Positions 7,323 to 16,277 are shown, counted from the stretch's first letter. The stretch: DNA of 22,462 nucleotides from JASFRS01 sp050114795 (GCA_050114795.1 JASFRS010000015.1:1-22462); one strand, 5' to 3'. The notes: a model not told the origin generated them from the letters alone. Translations and numbers: made by a program.

Positions 7323-8067
7323 TTACTGTATAATTATTCCGGTCTATAATCATGGGTCCCAATTGAAGGCATTTTTGCCTAAAGTCCAATCCCTTGGGTA
7401 TTTTATCATATTGGTGGATGATGGCTCTGCCACAGATACAGCTGTCACTCTGGATGACTTGGCAGCCCGTCATGAAGATATTGACCTGCACCGTCTGGCT
7501 AAAAACAGTGGCAAGGGCGGGGCGGTGATGGCTGGGCTCAAACGGGCAGCAGAGCTTGGGTACAGTCATGCATTGCAAATTGATGCCGACGGTCAGCATG
7601 ATATTGGACAGGCCCATGCTATGCTTGATGCCTCTGCGGCGCGCCCTGAGGCTTTGGTCGTTGGTCACCCTATCTTTGACAAAAGCGTCAACAAATTACG
7701 CTTTTATGCGCGTTATCTGACCCATGTCTGGGTGTGGATTGAAACTCTGTCGACTGAAATCAAGGATTCAATGTGCGGTTTTCGCATATATCCGCTGCAG
7801 GCTATTATTCCATTGCTGGCAACAAATGGGCTGGGGCGCCGGATGGATTTCGACCCGGAAATTCTAGTACGTGCTTATTGGGCTGATATACCTTTAAAAT
7901 GGGTGCCAGTGCAGGTCATTTATCCTGATAATGGCCTTTCCAACTTTCGGCCCTGGGGTGACAACGCATTAATCAGTTGGATGCATATACGACTTTTCTT
8001 TGGCATGCTGTTGCGCCTGCCAAAATTACTGACCCGGCGGATAATAGGCGAAAGTCCTGTGCAATGA
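7300..8067 (+). CDS. apeJ: Family 2 glycosyltransferase (ApeJ glycosyltransferase half)
   Basis: The protein has up to 255 residues and the GT-A fold signatures of family 2: IIPVYNHG near residue 12, VDDGS at 39-43 and the metal-binding QIDADGQHD (DAD at 95-97). It resembles the dolichyl-phosphate-mannose-synthase type group. It has no obvious membrane helix, and basic residues at the C terminus may hold it at the inner membrane. In many APE clusters ApeJ is one protein with this domain followed by an LpxL-like acyltransferase; here the acyltransferase is the next gene, overlapping by ATGA. It probably sugar-modifies the lipid carrier or the polyene, which is inferred. ATG 7300 (23-base overlap with apeHI) and ATG 7312 (11-base overlap) are both possible starts. 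Confidence 0.85.
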   Translation: MSARMTSNYCIIIPVYNHGSQLKAFLPKVQSLGYFIILVDDGSATDTAVTLDDLAARHEDIDLHRLAKNSGKGGAVMAGLKRAAELGYSHALQIDADGQHDIGQAHAMLDASAARPEALVVGHPIFDKSVNKLRFYARYLTHVWVWIETLSTEIKDSMCGFRIYPLQAIIPLLATNGLGRRMDFDPEILVRAYWADIPLKWVPVQVIYPDNGLSNFRPWGDNALISWMHIRLFFGMLLRLPKLLTRRIIGESPVQ

Positions 8068-9053
8068 CGGGAAATATCGCAAAAACTAAGATGCAAAAGA
8101 GTAACCACTGGGCCCAGCTGGAAGAAAAAGGTGTCTATTGGGGCTTCCGCACTATGGTTGCTCTATTCCGCCTATTAGGGCCGCGCGTCATTAAGGTCTT
8201 TCTGATTTTTGTGATCAGCTATTTTTTCGTGACCGGGTTTTCTGCACGCCGGGCCTCGAGAGATTTTTTAACGCGCGCGTGGGAACTGGACAAAAATCCT
8301 TCCCAAGATAAACCGGGCTTACGGGACAGTTTCCGTCATTTTTGGTCTTTCGGCACTGCAATTGTTGACAAATTTTCCGCGTGGTCAGGTCGTTTCTCAT
8401 TGGGTGACGTGGAATATACAGGCCTTGAAATTTATCAAAATTTGGCGGCCAAAGGGCAGGGCGCTGTCCTGGTAACAGCCCATCTTGGTAATATTGAAGT
8501 ATGCCGGGCCCTGTCACGCTTCAGGTCTGGTCTTAAGATTAATGTCCTTGTGCATACCAAGCACGCAGGAAATTTTAACCGGCTTCTTAATGAGCAGACT
8601 TCGGATGCGCAAATACGCTTGATACAAGTGTCAGAAGTTGGTTTGGATACGGCCATGGTGCTACAGGAAAAGGTTGCTGCGGGAGAGTTTGTTGTGATTG
8701 CGGCTGACCGCATTCCCATATCCAGCCAGCAACATGTGAAGATGGTGCCTTTCATGGGTAAGCCTGCACCTTTTCCAAAAGGTGCCTTTATTCTGGCTTC
8801 TATTTTGCAGTGCCCGGTCATTCAAATTTTCTGTGTAAAGCAAAATAATCGCTTCCATATCTTCTTGGAAAAACTGGGCGATATGACAAATGTGGCGCGA
8901 AAAAAGCGGTCCGCGCTTGTTGACGAAATGGTGACTACTTTTGCCAATCGTCTAGCTTATTATGCCCAAACCTATCGTTATCAATGGTTTAATTTTTACG
9001 ATTTCTGGGATCAGCCTGTTTCAAGGATGGTTCACAACAAGATTGTTGAGTAG
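8064..9053 (+). CDS. LpxL/HtrB-type lysophospholipid acyltransferase (ApeJ acyltransferase half)
   Basis: The protein of about 329 residues has the HxxxxE catalytic motif of lipid A late acyltransferases (AHLGNIEV, His140 and Glu145). An N-terminal hydrophobic stretch at about 30-52 anchors it to the inner membrane. ATG 8064 overlaps the glycosyltransferase stop as ATGA, a sign of coupled translation; in-frame ATGs also exist at 7977 and 8091, the former deep inside the preceding gene. In other APE clusters this domain is fused behind the glycosyltransferase, so it is the split second half of ApeJ. It could transfer the aryl polyene acyl chain or a fatty acid from ACP to a glycolipid. Which one cannot be told from sequence. 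Confidence 0.82.
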   Translation: MTGNIAKTKMQKSNHWAQLEEKGVYWGFRTMVALFRLLGPRVIKVFLIFVISYFFVTGFSARRASRDFLTRAWELDKNPSQDKPGLRDSFRHFWSFGTAIVDKFSAWSGRFSLGDVEYTGLEIYQNLAAKGQGAVLVTAHLGNIEVCRALSRFRSGLKINVLVHTKHAGNFNRLLNEQTSDAQIRLIQVSEVGLDTAMVLQEKVAAGEFVVIAADRIPISSQQHVKMVPFMGKPAPFPKGAFILASILQCPVIQIFCVKQNNRFHIFLEKLGDMTNVARKKRSALVDEMVTTFANRLAYYAQTYRYQWFNFYDFWDQPVSRMVHNKIVE

Positions 9054-9058
9054 ATGCC

Positions 9059-10645
9059 ATGTATTTGAAAAATGTCCTAACCGATGGCGAGATTGAACAG
9101 TCATCTTCAGAGCCGGTTCAATTCGGTCGCGCTCCTTTAAGAATTGAAGATATCTGCGCTGTGGCAGAGGGTGCTAGAGAAGCAAGCCTGGATTGCTCTG
9201 ATGACTATCGTGCACTGATTGATGCCGGTCATGAGTTCTTGGCGGATATGCTGCATGATGAAGGCGTTATTTACGGGGTTACCACGGGCTATGGCGATTC
9301 CTGTACTGTTTCAATCCCCGCAGATCAGGTGGCGGAGCTGCCGCTTCATATAACGCGATTTCACGGTTGCGGGCTTGGACGTATTTTAGACCGGGAAGAA
9401 GCACGTGCGGTTGTAGCTGCCCGTCTGGCATCCCTTGCGCAAGGGCATTCCGGCGTCCGCTATGTGCTGCTTGAACGCCTACTCTGGCTCCTTCAAGAGG
9501 ACATCATGCCTCTTATCCCAGCGGAAGGTTCCGTCGGGGCAAGCGGAGACTTAACCCCCCTTTCCTATGTTGGCGCACTTTTGGTGGGTGAACGCGATGC
9601 ACTTTACCGCGGTGAAATTCGCCCAGCAAAAGAAATCTATAACGAGCTTGGCGTGAAACCCCTGATACTACAGCCTAAAGAGGGGCTGGCGTTGATGAAT
9701 GGCACCGCAGTAATGACCGCGCTCGCTTGTCTGGCTTATAAACGAGCGGATTATTTAAGCCGCTTATCTTCGAGGCTGACCAGCCTGGCCGTGCTGGCCA
9801 TGAAAGGGAATGCGGGCCATTTTGATGAGCGCCTTTTTCGCGTTAAGCCACACCCGGGTCAGGGGCGGGTGGCAGCTCGTATTCGGTCAGATTTGAACGG
9901 CTGGGCCCAGCGTCATGATGATAATCGGCTCCAGGATCGTTATTCACTGCGCTGCGCACCTCATGTGATTGGTGTGCTTGAAGATAGCTTGCCATTCATG
10001 CGTCAGTTCATTGAAACAGAGCTGAACAGCGCAAATGATAATCCGATCATTGACGTGAGCGAAAAGGCGCTTTTGCATGGCGGTCATTTTTATGGTGGGC
10101 ACATCGCCTTTGCCATGGATTCCATAAAAAATTGCGTTGCGAATTTGGCCGATCTGATGGATCGCCAGATGGCATTGCTGGTCGATCCGCGTTTCAACAA
10201 TGGATTGCCAGTTAATCTTTCAAATGCAGTGGCAGAACGCGCTTCCATCAATCATGGCTTCAAAGCGGTACAGATAGGCATGTCCGCCTGGACTGCTGAG
10301 GCATTGAAGAACACCATGCCGGCAAGCGTATTCTCGCGATCAACCGAGTGTCACAATCAGGACAAGGTTTCGATGGGCACTATCGCCGCACGTGATTGCT
10401 TACGTGGATTGGAATTGACAGAACAAGTGGCGGCCGCCCTCACTCTTGCTTTGACACAGGCTATAGCGATCCGCCGCGAGGCAGGTGGTCTTCAAGAAGA
10501 TATCAGCGACGCAGTCATGAATTTTTATTTATCGATATCCAATTGGTTCGAGACAGTGTCCGAGGACCGACCGCTGGAGCATGATTTGCACTTCTGCCTT
10601 GCTGAAATCCGCAAGCAAAGTTGGGAGCTTTACACTGATGAGTGA
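9059..10645 (+). CDS. MIO-type aromatic amino acid ammonia-lyase (Tyr/Phe/His family)
   Basis: The 528-residue enzyme has the ASG tripeptide at 161-163 (GSVGASGDLTPL), which cyclises to the MIO cofactor, and the catalytic Tyr72 in IYGVTTGYGD. The family motifs NGTAVMTA, YSLRCAPHVIG, NDNPI, and QDKVSMGT follow in order. It deaminates an aromatic amino acid to the trans-arylacrylate. At the substrate-selectivity pair it has Phe101-His102, whereas HAL has Ser-His, Rhodobacter TAL has His-Leu and PAL has Phe-Leu, so the substrate is not certain; there is no hut gene nearby. Given the neighbours, tyrosine to p-coumarate (as in flexirubin) or phenylalanine to cinnamate as starter unit is most likely. 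The start ATG is 5 bases after the preceding stop, with a weak ribosome site. Confidence 0.88.
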   Translation: MYLKNVLTDGEIEQSSSEPVQFGRAPLRIEDICAVAEGAREASLDCSDDYRALIDAGHEFLADMLHDEGVIYGVTTGYGDSCTVSIPADQVAELPLHITRFHGCGLGRILDREEARAVVAARLASLAQGHSGVRYVLLERLLWLLQEDIMPLIPAEGSVGASGDLTPLSYVGALLVGERDALYRGEIRPAKEIYNELGVKPLILQPKEGLALMNGTAVMTALACLAYKRADYLSRLSSRLTSLAVLAMKGNAGHFDERLFRVKPHPGQGRVAARIRSDLNGWAQRHDDNRLQDRYSLRCAPHVIGVLEDSLPFMRQFIETELNSANDNPIIDVSEKALLHGGHFYGGHIAFAMDSIKNCVANLADLMDRQMALLVDPRFNNGLPVNLSNAVAERASINHGFKAVQIGMSAWTAEALKNTMPASVFSRSTECHNQDKVSMGTIAARDCLRGLELTEQVAAALTLALTQAIAIRREAGGLQEDISDAVMNFYLSISNWFETVSEDRPLEHDLHFCLAEIRKQSWELYTDE

Positions 10646-11066
10646 GGTGCTCGCATCCGCTGAAATAACCATTGATGTGCCGTTTCATGATGTCGACAGC
10701 ATGGGCATCGTTTGGCATGGGCATTATGCAAAATATTTTGAAATCGCCCGCTGCGCGCTCTTGGACCGTTTAGGTTATAATTATAACCAGATGCTTGAAT
10801 CAGGCTTTGGCTGGCCAGTGATTGATATGCGTATTCGCTATGCCAAGCCATTGAGATTTGAACAAAAAATCAGGGTTAGAGCGGACCTCGTAGAATATGA
10901 AAACAGGCTGAAGATAAATTATCAGTTATCCGACCCAGAAAGCGGAAAGCGTCTGACAAAGGGCTATACAGTGCAAGTGGCTGTTGATGTTTCAAACGGC
11001 GAAATGCTTTTGGCAAGCCCTCCGGTCCTTTCCGAGAAAATCAGGGAGTATCAAGCTAAATGCTGA
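10638..11066 (+). CDS. apeK: 4-hydroxybenzoyl-CoA-thioesterase-like hotdog thioesterase
   Basis: The 142-residue hotdog protein is of the 4HBT/YbgC type. The motif FHDVDSMGIVWHGHYAKYFE (about 16-35) matches the YbgC active site, with Asp20 at the place of the catalytic Asp and His27 downstream. It should release the polyene from ACP or hydrolyse stalled acyl chains; ApeK has this place in APE clusters. ATG 10638 overlaps the ammonia-lyase end by 8 bases, and an upstream in-frame ATG at 10581 would give an unlikely 57-base overlap. The stop overlaps the next start by 7 bases. Confidence 0.85.
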   Translation: MSEVLASAEITIDVPFHDVDSMGIVWHGHYAKYFEIARCALLDRLGYNYNQMLESGFGWPVIDMRIRYAKPLRFEQKIRVRADLVEYENRLKINYQLSDPESGKRLTKGYTVQVAVDVSNGEMLLASPPVLSEKIREYQAKC

Positions 11067-11662
11067 ACCGTGCGGCTTTTCTCTGGTGGGCATTTTGCCT
11101 TGGCGTCATCTTTCCTGCATGGGCAGACCAGGCGAAGGATAGCAACCATGCGCAAGAGTTGGCCCAAATCGCCACTGTATTAAAATCGTCCGTCGGCCTG
11201 ACCGCTCGCTTTACGCAGGAACGAACAGTCCCCATTTTATCCAAGCCACTTATGTCCAAGGGGCATATCAACGTTCCACAGGAGGATGAGCTTGTTTGGG
11301 TGCAGGACACACCCTATGCCGTTACCTTGATATTCAATAGAGAGGGCATGACAGAAACACTGCCCGATGGGAAGGAGCGTACAGCCGATAACCCCATGGT
11401 TTCCTCAATGGGGCAAATGTTTATCAGTCTTCTAAGTGGTGATCCGGCAACTTTATTGGCTTATTTTACTGTTGTTGAAGCTGATATTGAGGGGCTGGAT
11501 TGGTCCATGACACTCAAGCCCCGTGACGATTTGCTAAGCGCTGCGATTGAACGCATAGACATATCGGGACGTTCAAACATCGATACGGTAAGGGTCTGGG
11601 ATTCTCAAGGCGGCAATAGCCAAATCATATTTTCAGAATATAAGCGAGGCGCACCGCAGTGA
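11060..11662 (+). CDS. apeL: LolA-like periplasmic lipoprotein/lipid carrier
   Basis: The 200-residue protein has a signal peptide (residues about 1-22, cleavage after FPAWA). The mature part follows the LolA-like pattern, with FTQERTVPILSKPLMSKG near 53-70 and an LVW segment around 80. LolA-type proteins shuttle hydrophobic acyl groups across the periplasm. In APE clusters the ApeL/ApeM/ApeN trio is thought to move the lipid-linked polyene to the outer membrane. The ATG overlaps the apeK stop (ATGCTGA), and the end overlaps apeM. The role is by family and context; no direct substrate evidence exists in the sequence. Confidence 0.82.
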   Translation: MLNRAAFLWWAFCLGVIFPAWADQAKDSNHAQELAQIATVLKSSVGLTARFTQERTVPILSKPLMSKGHINVPQEDELVWVQDTPYAVTLIFNREGMTETLPDGKERTADNPMVSSMGQMFISLLSGDPATLLAYFTVVEADIEGLDWSMTLKPRDDLLSAAIERIDISGRSNIDTVRVWDSQGGNSQIIFSEYKRGAPQ

Positions 11663-14031
11663 TGATGTCGCGCGGCAAATGGGCCGTTCTGGCCTTGATG
11701 GGTTTAGCGGGCGTATTCTTGTTGGCTTGGCAAAATGCCAATGACAGCCGTTTTATTGAAACTAATATATTGGCCCTAATCCCTGAAGGAGAGCGTCCTC
11801 CAGCGGTTGAACAGGCCGTACACACGATATCCGAGCGGATTGAGAAGCGGCATATTTTGCTGATAGAAAATGTCAGTGAAATTGAAGCAATTAGAGCAGC
11901 AGCCCAAACAGCGAAGTTAATGCGGCAATCAGGCTTATATGACCGAATTCAGGAGAAAACTGACGCTCAGACTTACCAAGATGTCGCTCGTTTCTATTTC
12001 CCTCACAGATATCGCTTGTTAAGCCGGGATCTTGCCAAAACCTTCGACGAAGGGCAGCAGGCGTATCTTGTCGAGAATGTCATTCGGGAAATCTATAATC
12101 CATCATCAGTGGCTGTTGGTCAGCTGAAAAATGACCCGTTCCTCTTGTTCGGACGGTTTCTTAACACACTTAATTCCAAGGAAGGCACTCCTTTCAAGCT
12201 GGTAGACGGCTATCTAGTGCTGCAGAGTGCGAGTAAAAGCTATGTGCTTTTATCGGCAAATATCACCGATAGTCCATTTGATATCGGAAACCAGCAAAAG
12301 ATTATTACCCTGAAGGAAGACATTGAGCGGACGCTGGGGCCTGATACTTCAGTATTATATGCCGGTGTTATAGAGCATGTGATTGCAGGCGTGACCCAGG
12401 GCAAGAAGGAAATGCGCTTTGTGGGAGGCATTTCCATCGCCGGTTTGGTGCTTCTTTTGGCGGTCGTGTTCCGCAGCCCTATGCCGCTCGTTTGTAGTTT
12501 GTTTTCAGTCGGTCTGGGTGTGAGTGTCGGCTTTGCAGTGTGCATAGCTATATATGGCAATATTCATTTGATCACGCTTGTGGCGGGGGCCAGCCTGATT
12601 GGCATTTCAGTGGATTATGCACTGCATTTCTTTGCTGATATGTTCAGGGACCAGTCAGAGTGGAATGCTGAACAAGCCCTTTCCCATATTGGGCCTGGTA
12701 TTACACTGGGACTGATCACAAGTCTGTTCGGCTTTTCAGCGATGTTTTTTGCATCGCTACCAGGGCTTGTTCAATTGGCGATTTTTTCCTCTGCCGGGCT
12801 TTTAACGGCTTATCTCACTGTCGTACTGTTTTATCCCTTTATCGTAAGGAAACAGAGCGTAAAACAACGCCCAACACGACTATGGGGAGCTATTGAAATA
12901 TGGCTGGCACGCTGGCGCCGTCTTGCACCCAAGCAGAGTTTGTTTGCCGTCGGCCTGATCATTGCAACGGGGGCAGTTGTTAATTTCTATATTGAGCCCA
13001 CTGAGGATGTGAGGTTATTGCAAAAGCCGGACCCCCGGATTGTTGAAACCGAAAATCGCATCAAGGCCTTAACCGGCCAAAACCTTGCCCTTCAGTTCTT
13101 TTTAATAACGGGCCCAACGCACGAAGAAGTGCGTGAGCACGAAGAAGTGCTTTTAAATCGATTACAGGGATTGCCTGATGCCGTGCGCCCTATAGGGTGG
13201 CACGCCGTGTCAGATTTTTTACCTTCTTTAAAGCGGCAGGATGAAAACCTCGCACGGGTACGCACATTAACTGAAGGGGAAAGGCCGGCAATCGACCGCT
13301 TGCAAGAACAGATCGGCTTATCAGATGAAGTCGTGACGGCATTTCGTAAAGATGTGATGTCATCACCGCCCCTCATGTTTGAAGACTGGCAAAAGGCCAA
13401 TGTGTTTCCTGATATCGCATCTCTTTGGTTGCCCAGCTTGACCCTGCCGGACGGTACACAGGCTATGGGGTCTGTCGTAATGTTGAATGGTATCCGTGAT
13501 ATTTCGGCGATGCAGCAGATTGCGCTTGAGTTAGACCATGTACAGTTTGTGGATAATATCGCTGATATTTCTACCATTTTGCGTGACTATCATGGTCACG
13601 CACAGTCATTGTTGGTAGCGGCTTATGCTATGATACTGCTGCTACTCGCATTTCGCTATGGGGCTATAGGGGCGCTTTATGTCATCGCGCCGCCGCTTGC
13701 AGCCGCCGCTTTTACAGTAATTGCGCTGTATATGCTTGGTGAAGCCTATAATTTATTCAATATCGTCGGGCTTATCCTGGTTCTTGCTATTGGGATCGAC
13801 TATACGCTTTTTATGCGTGAGGCACGGGACGCGAGCACCAGCACCATGGCCGCTATTTTTATGTCGGCGGCATCAACCATATTGACCTTCGGTCTATTGG
13901 CATTTTCCTCGATGCCCGCCTTGCACTCCTTTGGGTTAACAGTTGGAGTGGGAATTGTTGTGGCACTGGTCTTGGCTCCTTTAGCGGGCCTGTCACTTGT
14001 CGTGGATCATAACGATAGGGAAGAGGCATAA
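11662..14031 (+). CDS. apeM: MMPL/RND-type exporter
   Basis: The protein of about 789 residues has the internal duplication of RND transporters: a membrane helix at about 5-23, a periplasmic domain, a five-helix block at about 250-400, then a second helix at about 425-445, a second periplasmic domain and a five-helix block at about 640-780. The fourth helix of each half carries an Asp in a matching context, Asp318 in GISVDYALH and Asp713 in IGIDYTLF, as expected for proton-driven MMPL lipid exporters. It probably lifts the lipid-linked polyene out of the inner membrane for ApeL/ApeN. ATG 11662 shares one base with the apeL stop; GTG 11659 and ATG 11665 are also in frame. A 13-base direct repeat at 13120-13150 codes for HEEV twice. 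Confidence 0.88.
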   Translation: MMSRGKWAVLALMGLAGVFLLAWQNANDSRFIETNILALIPEGERPPAVEQAVHTISERIEKRHILLIENVSEIEAIRAAAQTAKLMRQSGLYDRIQEKTDAQTYQDVARFYFPHRYRLLSRDLAKTFDEGQQAYLVENVIREIYNPSSVAVGQLKNDPFLLFGRFLNTLNSKEGTPFKLVDGYLVLQSASKSYVLLSANITDSPFDIGNQQKIITLKEDIERTLGPDTSVLYAGVIEHVIAGVTQGKKEMRFVGGISIAGLVLLLAVVFRSPMPLVCSLFSVGLGVSVGFAVCIAIYGNIHLITLVAGASLIGISVDYALHFFADMFRDQSEWNAEQALSHIGPGITLGLITSLFGFSAMFFASLPGLVQLAIFSSAGLLTAYLTVVLFYPFIVRKQSVKQRPTRLWGAIEIWLARWRRLAPKQSLFAVGLIIATGAVVNFYIEPTEDVRLLQKPDPRIVETENRIKALTGQNLALQFFLITGPTHEEVREHEEVLLNRLQGLPDAVRPIGWHAVSDFLPSLKRQDENLARVRTLTEGERPAIDRLQEQIGLSDEVVTAFRKDVMSSPPLMFEDWQKANVFPDIASLWLPSLTLPDGTQAMGSVVMLNGIRDISAMQQIALELDHVQFVDNIADISTILRDYHGHAQSLLVAAYAMILLLLAFRYGAIGALYVIAPPLAAAAFTVIALYMLGEAYNLFNIVGLILVLAIGIDYTLFMREARDASTSTMAAIFMSAASTILTFGLLAFSSMPALHSFGLTVGVGIVVALVLAPLAGLSLVVDHNDREEA

Positions 14032-14630
14032 TGACCAATATCGGACGTTATGTTTTGACGGCTGTTTTAATAGCAATACTAACGGGGTGTAGTGTCAGTT
14101 CCATAAACCGGAATGCTGAAACGGTTGTACCTGAGGTGCTAAAATTTGGACCGATGGCGCCTAACCCGTTTGGCAATAATGTCACATTATCACAGACGAT
14201 CACCGGTACCTTTGGCGAAAAAGAGCGTTCGCTTCGTTTTGAAGTGGAGCTGAGGTCGGACCGCCTTGTGATGCTGGCCCTCACCCATATTGGTGTCCCC
14301 GTTTTTTCTATCGAATATGATGGTAAGGACGCGCAGATACAGCACTTTGTATCTGCTGCGGATCAAATTGACCCCTATTGGATTCTCAATGATTTTTTAC
14401 TGGTCTATTGGCCTGAGACAGAGCTTTCAAAAGCCCTTGTATCGACGGGGTATAAGCTCGAAGTGGGCCAAAAGGAACGAGCCATGTTAGATGGTAGTGG
14501 CCACATAGCCGTAATGGTCACTTATTTGACGCCCCATATGCTGGGAAGTGATGTAAATCTCGATAATTACCAACTTCACTATTCGCTTAAAGTACGCACC
14601 CACAAGATTAGTCAGGAGGCTGCGAAATGA
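14031..14630 (+). CDS. apeN: Outer-membrane lipoprotein, DUF3261-like
   Basis: The 199-residue protein has a short signal peptide ending in the lipobox LTGC, with Cys20 as the lipid attachment site. Ser-Val-Ser after the Cys contains no +2 Asp, so sorting to the outer membrane is expected. The rest resembles the DUF3261 proteins that follow the MMPL gene in APE clusters. By analogy with LolB it would accept cargo from the LolA-like ApeL, which is inference. The ATG shares one base with the apeM stop (TAATG), and the gene ends 4 bases into apeO (ATGA). Confidence 0.78.
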   Translation: MTNIGRYVLTAVLIAILTGCSVSSINRNAETVVPEVLKFGPMAPNPFGNNVTLSQTITGTFGEKERSLRFEVELRSDRLVMLALTHIGVPVFSIEYDGKDAQIQHFVSAADQIDPYWILNDFLLVYWPETELSKALVSTGYKLEVGQKERAMLDGSGHIAVMVTYLTPHMLGSDVNLDNYQLHYSLKVRTHKISQEAAK

Positions 14631-15817
14631 GGCTTTACCTGAATGCGCTTGGGACTGTGAACGCATTAGGACGCGGCAAGGATGAGATTCTTCCGAATCT
14701 TCTTGCAGGAAATAAAAGCGGCATTCGAATGTTGCCAGACGTTTTGGCAAGCGGTGAACCCATACCCTTTGGTGCCGTTTCGGCGGAATTGGATGCTGTG
14801 CCAGAATGTTTCCGCTCCATAGAAAGTAGAAATCTCGCGCTTGCGCTAACAGCCTTAAATGAAATCAAAGATGAAGTTGAGCACGCGATTAAGGCTTATG
14901 GCCCTACCAGGGTTGCTGTTGTGGCGGCGAGCAGCACAGCGGGGGCTGAAGAAGGCGAGAAAGCCTTGAAAGCGTATCAAACTGACGGAAGCTTCCCTAA
15001 AGGCTATCGGTTTGAACGGCAGGAAATGGGGACGGTTGGACTTAGCATTGCTGATTATTTTGGTCTTGGTGCACCTGCGATTACCCTCTCAACTGCATGC
15101 AGTTCAAGTGCTAAGGCTTTTGCCAGTGCAGCCCGGCTTATAAGAGCAAATATTGTGGATGCGGTGATCGTTGGCGGAGTTGATTCCTACTGTCGTATGA
15201 CCTTGAATGGCTTTGATGCCCTTTCAGCTCTTAGCCATACGGCATGTCTGCCATTTAGCAAGAACCGTGACGGTACAGTGCTGGGAGAAGGGGCGGCGTT
15301 TTTCCTGATGACGAAAGAACCCGGCCCGATCTTTTTGGCTGGTGTAGGCCAGACGTCGGATGCCCATAATATGACGGCGCCGCACCCGGAAGGTGCTGGA
15401 GCGCATGGCGCCATGAAAGCTGCTCTTTCAGAAGCCCAAATTCAAGCGCAGGACGTTGATTATGTCAACATGCATGGGACCGGTACCCGCTTGAATGATG
15501 CCGCTGAAGCGAAAGCTGTGGAGCGCATTTTTGGAGCAGATGTGCCGTGTAGTTCGACCAAGGCCCTGACGGGTCATACACTTGGCGCAGCGGGTGCTAT
15601 AGAGGCTGCTTTATGTTGGCTGTTGGTGTCGGATTTGAATAGGGATCATGTCTTGCCCGCTCATATATGGGACGGTTGTGCAGATTTGGACATGCCTCCT
15701 ATTGGACTACTTCAGTCTGAGGGCAAATTTAAAAGTGCTGGTCCTCTTTGGTGTATGAGCAACTCTTACGCATTTGGTGGCAGCAATGCCTCCGTTATCA
15801 TCGGTAGGGTAGATTGA
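14627..15817 (+). CDS. apeO: Beta-ketoacyl-ACP synthase (KS partner of ApeC)
   Basis: The 396-residue ketosynthase has the complete catalytic triad: Cys158 in LSTACSSS, His283 in NMHGTGT and His317 in ALTGHTLG. It carries out decarboxylative condensation with malonyl-ACP. Sequence and operon position match ApeO, which in Xenorhabdus forms a heterodimer with the chain-length factor ApeC. That pairing fits here, because ApeC is present and lacks the Cys. The ATG overlaps the apeN stop as ATGA, and the stop is directly followed by the apeP ATG. Confidence 0.9.
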   Translation: MRLYLNALGTVNALGRGKDEILPNLLAGNKSGIRMLPDVLASGEPIPFGAVSAELDAVPECFRSIESRNLALALTALNEIKDEVEHAIKAYGPTRVAVVAASSTAGAEEGEKALKAYQTDGSFPKGYRFERQEMGTVGLSIADYFGLGAPAITLSTACSSSAKAFASAARLIRANIVDAVIVGGVDSYCRMTLNGFDALSALSHTACLPFSKNRDGTVLGEGAAFFLMTKEPGPIFLAGVGQTSDAHNMTAPHPEGAGAHGAMKAALSEAQIQAQDVDYVNMHGTGTRLNDAAEAKAVERIFGADVPCSSTKALTGHTLGAAGAIEAALCWLLVSDLNRDHVLPAHIWDGCADLDMPPIGLLQSEGKFKSAGPLWCMSNSYAFGGSNASVIIGRVD

Positions 15818-16267
15818 ATGACGCAGGCCAATAAGCTTCCTTGGACAGTTGAGGAATTGGTACCCCATGCAGAGCCGATGATCCTGATTGATGAAGTGCT
15901 GGATTGGAGCGAAGATACACTCAAGTCGCGTGTGATGATCAGCGAGGACAGCGTGTTTTACGAAAAATTCCAAGGAGTACCTGTTTGGGTTGGCGTAGAA
16001 TATATGGCGCAGACGATTGCCGCTTTGGCAGGGGTCCGTGCTAAACGCGATGATAAGCCTGTACGCATTGGCTTCCTGGTGGGCACGCGCCGATATGAAG
16101 CTGCTGTCCCTATGTTCACGTTAGGGCAAGTGCTTGAAGTTTCCGTAAGTGAGATTTTTCAAGATGGTGGCATGGGTGTTTTCAATTGTGAGATTAGGTC
16201 CAACCGGACTGAATTGCTTGCGAGTGCAAGTTTGAATGTCTATCTTCCCCAAAATATAAGCGATTAA
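15818..16267 (+). CDS. apeP: Hotdog-fold 3-hydroxyacyl-ACP dehydratase, partner subunit
   Basis: The 149-residue protein has a hotdog fold like FabZ/FabA. VPHAEPMILIDEV at 16-28 matches the FabZ N-terminal motif. Glu61 in VGVEYMAQ sits where FabZ has its catalytic Glu, but the catalytic His position (14 residues earlier) is Phe47. So it keeps the acid and lacks the His, the mirror image of the ApeI domain at 5598-7322. In Xenorhabdus ApeI and ApeP form a heterodimeric dehydratase, and the residues here fit one composite active site. It starts directly after the apeO stop. Confidence 0.85.
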   Translation: MTQANKLPWTVEELVPHAEPMILIDEVLDWSEDTLKSRVMISEDSVFYEKFQGVPVWVGVEYMAQTIAALAGVRAKRDDKPVRIGFLVGTRRYEAAVPMFTLGQVLEVSVSEIFQDGGMGVFNCEIRSNRTELLASASLNVYLPQNISD

Positions 16268-16277
16268 AGAGAGAAAT

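Noticed and set aside
9059..10645. Histidine ammonia-lyase of histidine degradation (hutH)
   Set aside because: No hutU, hutI or hutG nearby, the gene lies in the middle of the APE operon, and the selectivity pair is not Ser-His.
13120..13150. Two 13-base direct repeats spaced by 5 bases (possible mobile or regulatory repeat)
   Set aside because: They lie in frame in apeM and code for HEEV twice in a surface helix; probably a local duplication with no other meaning.
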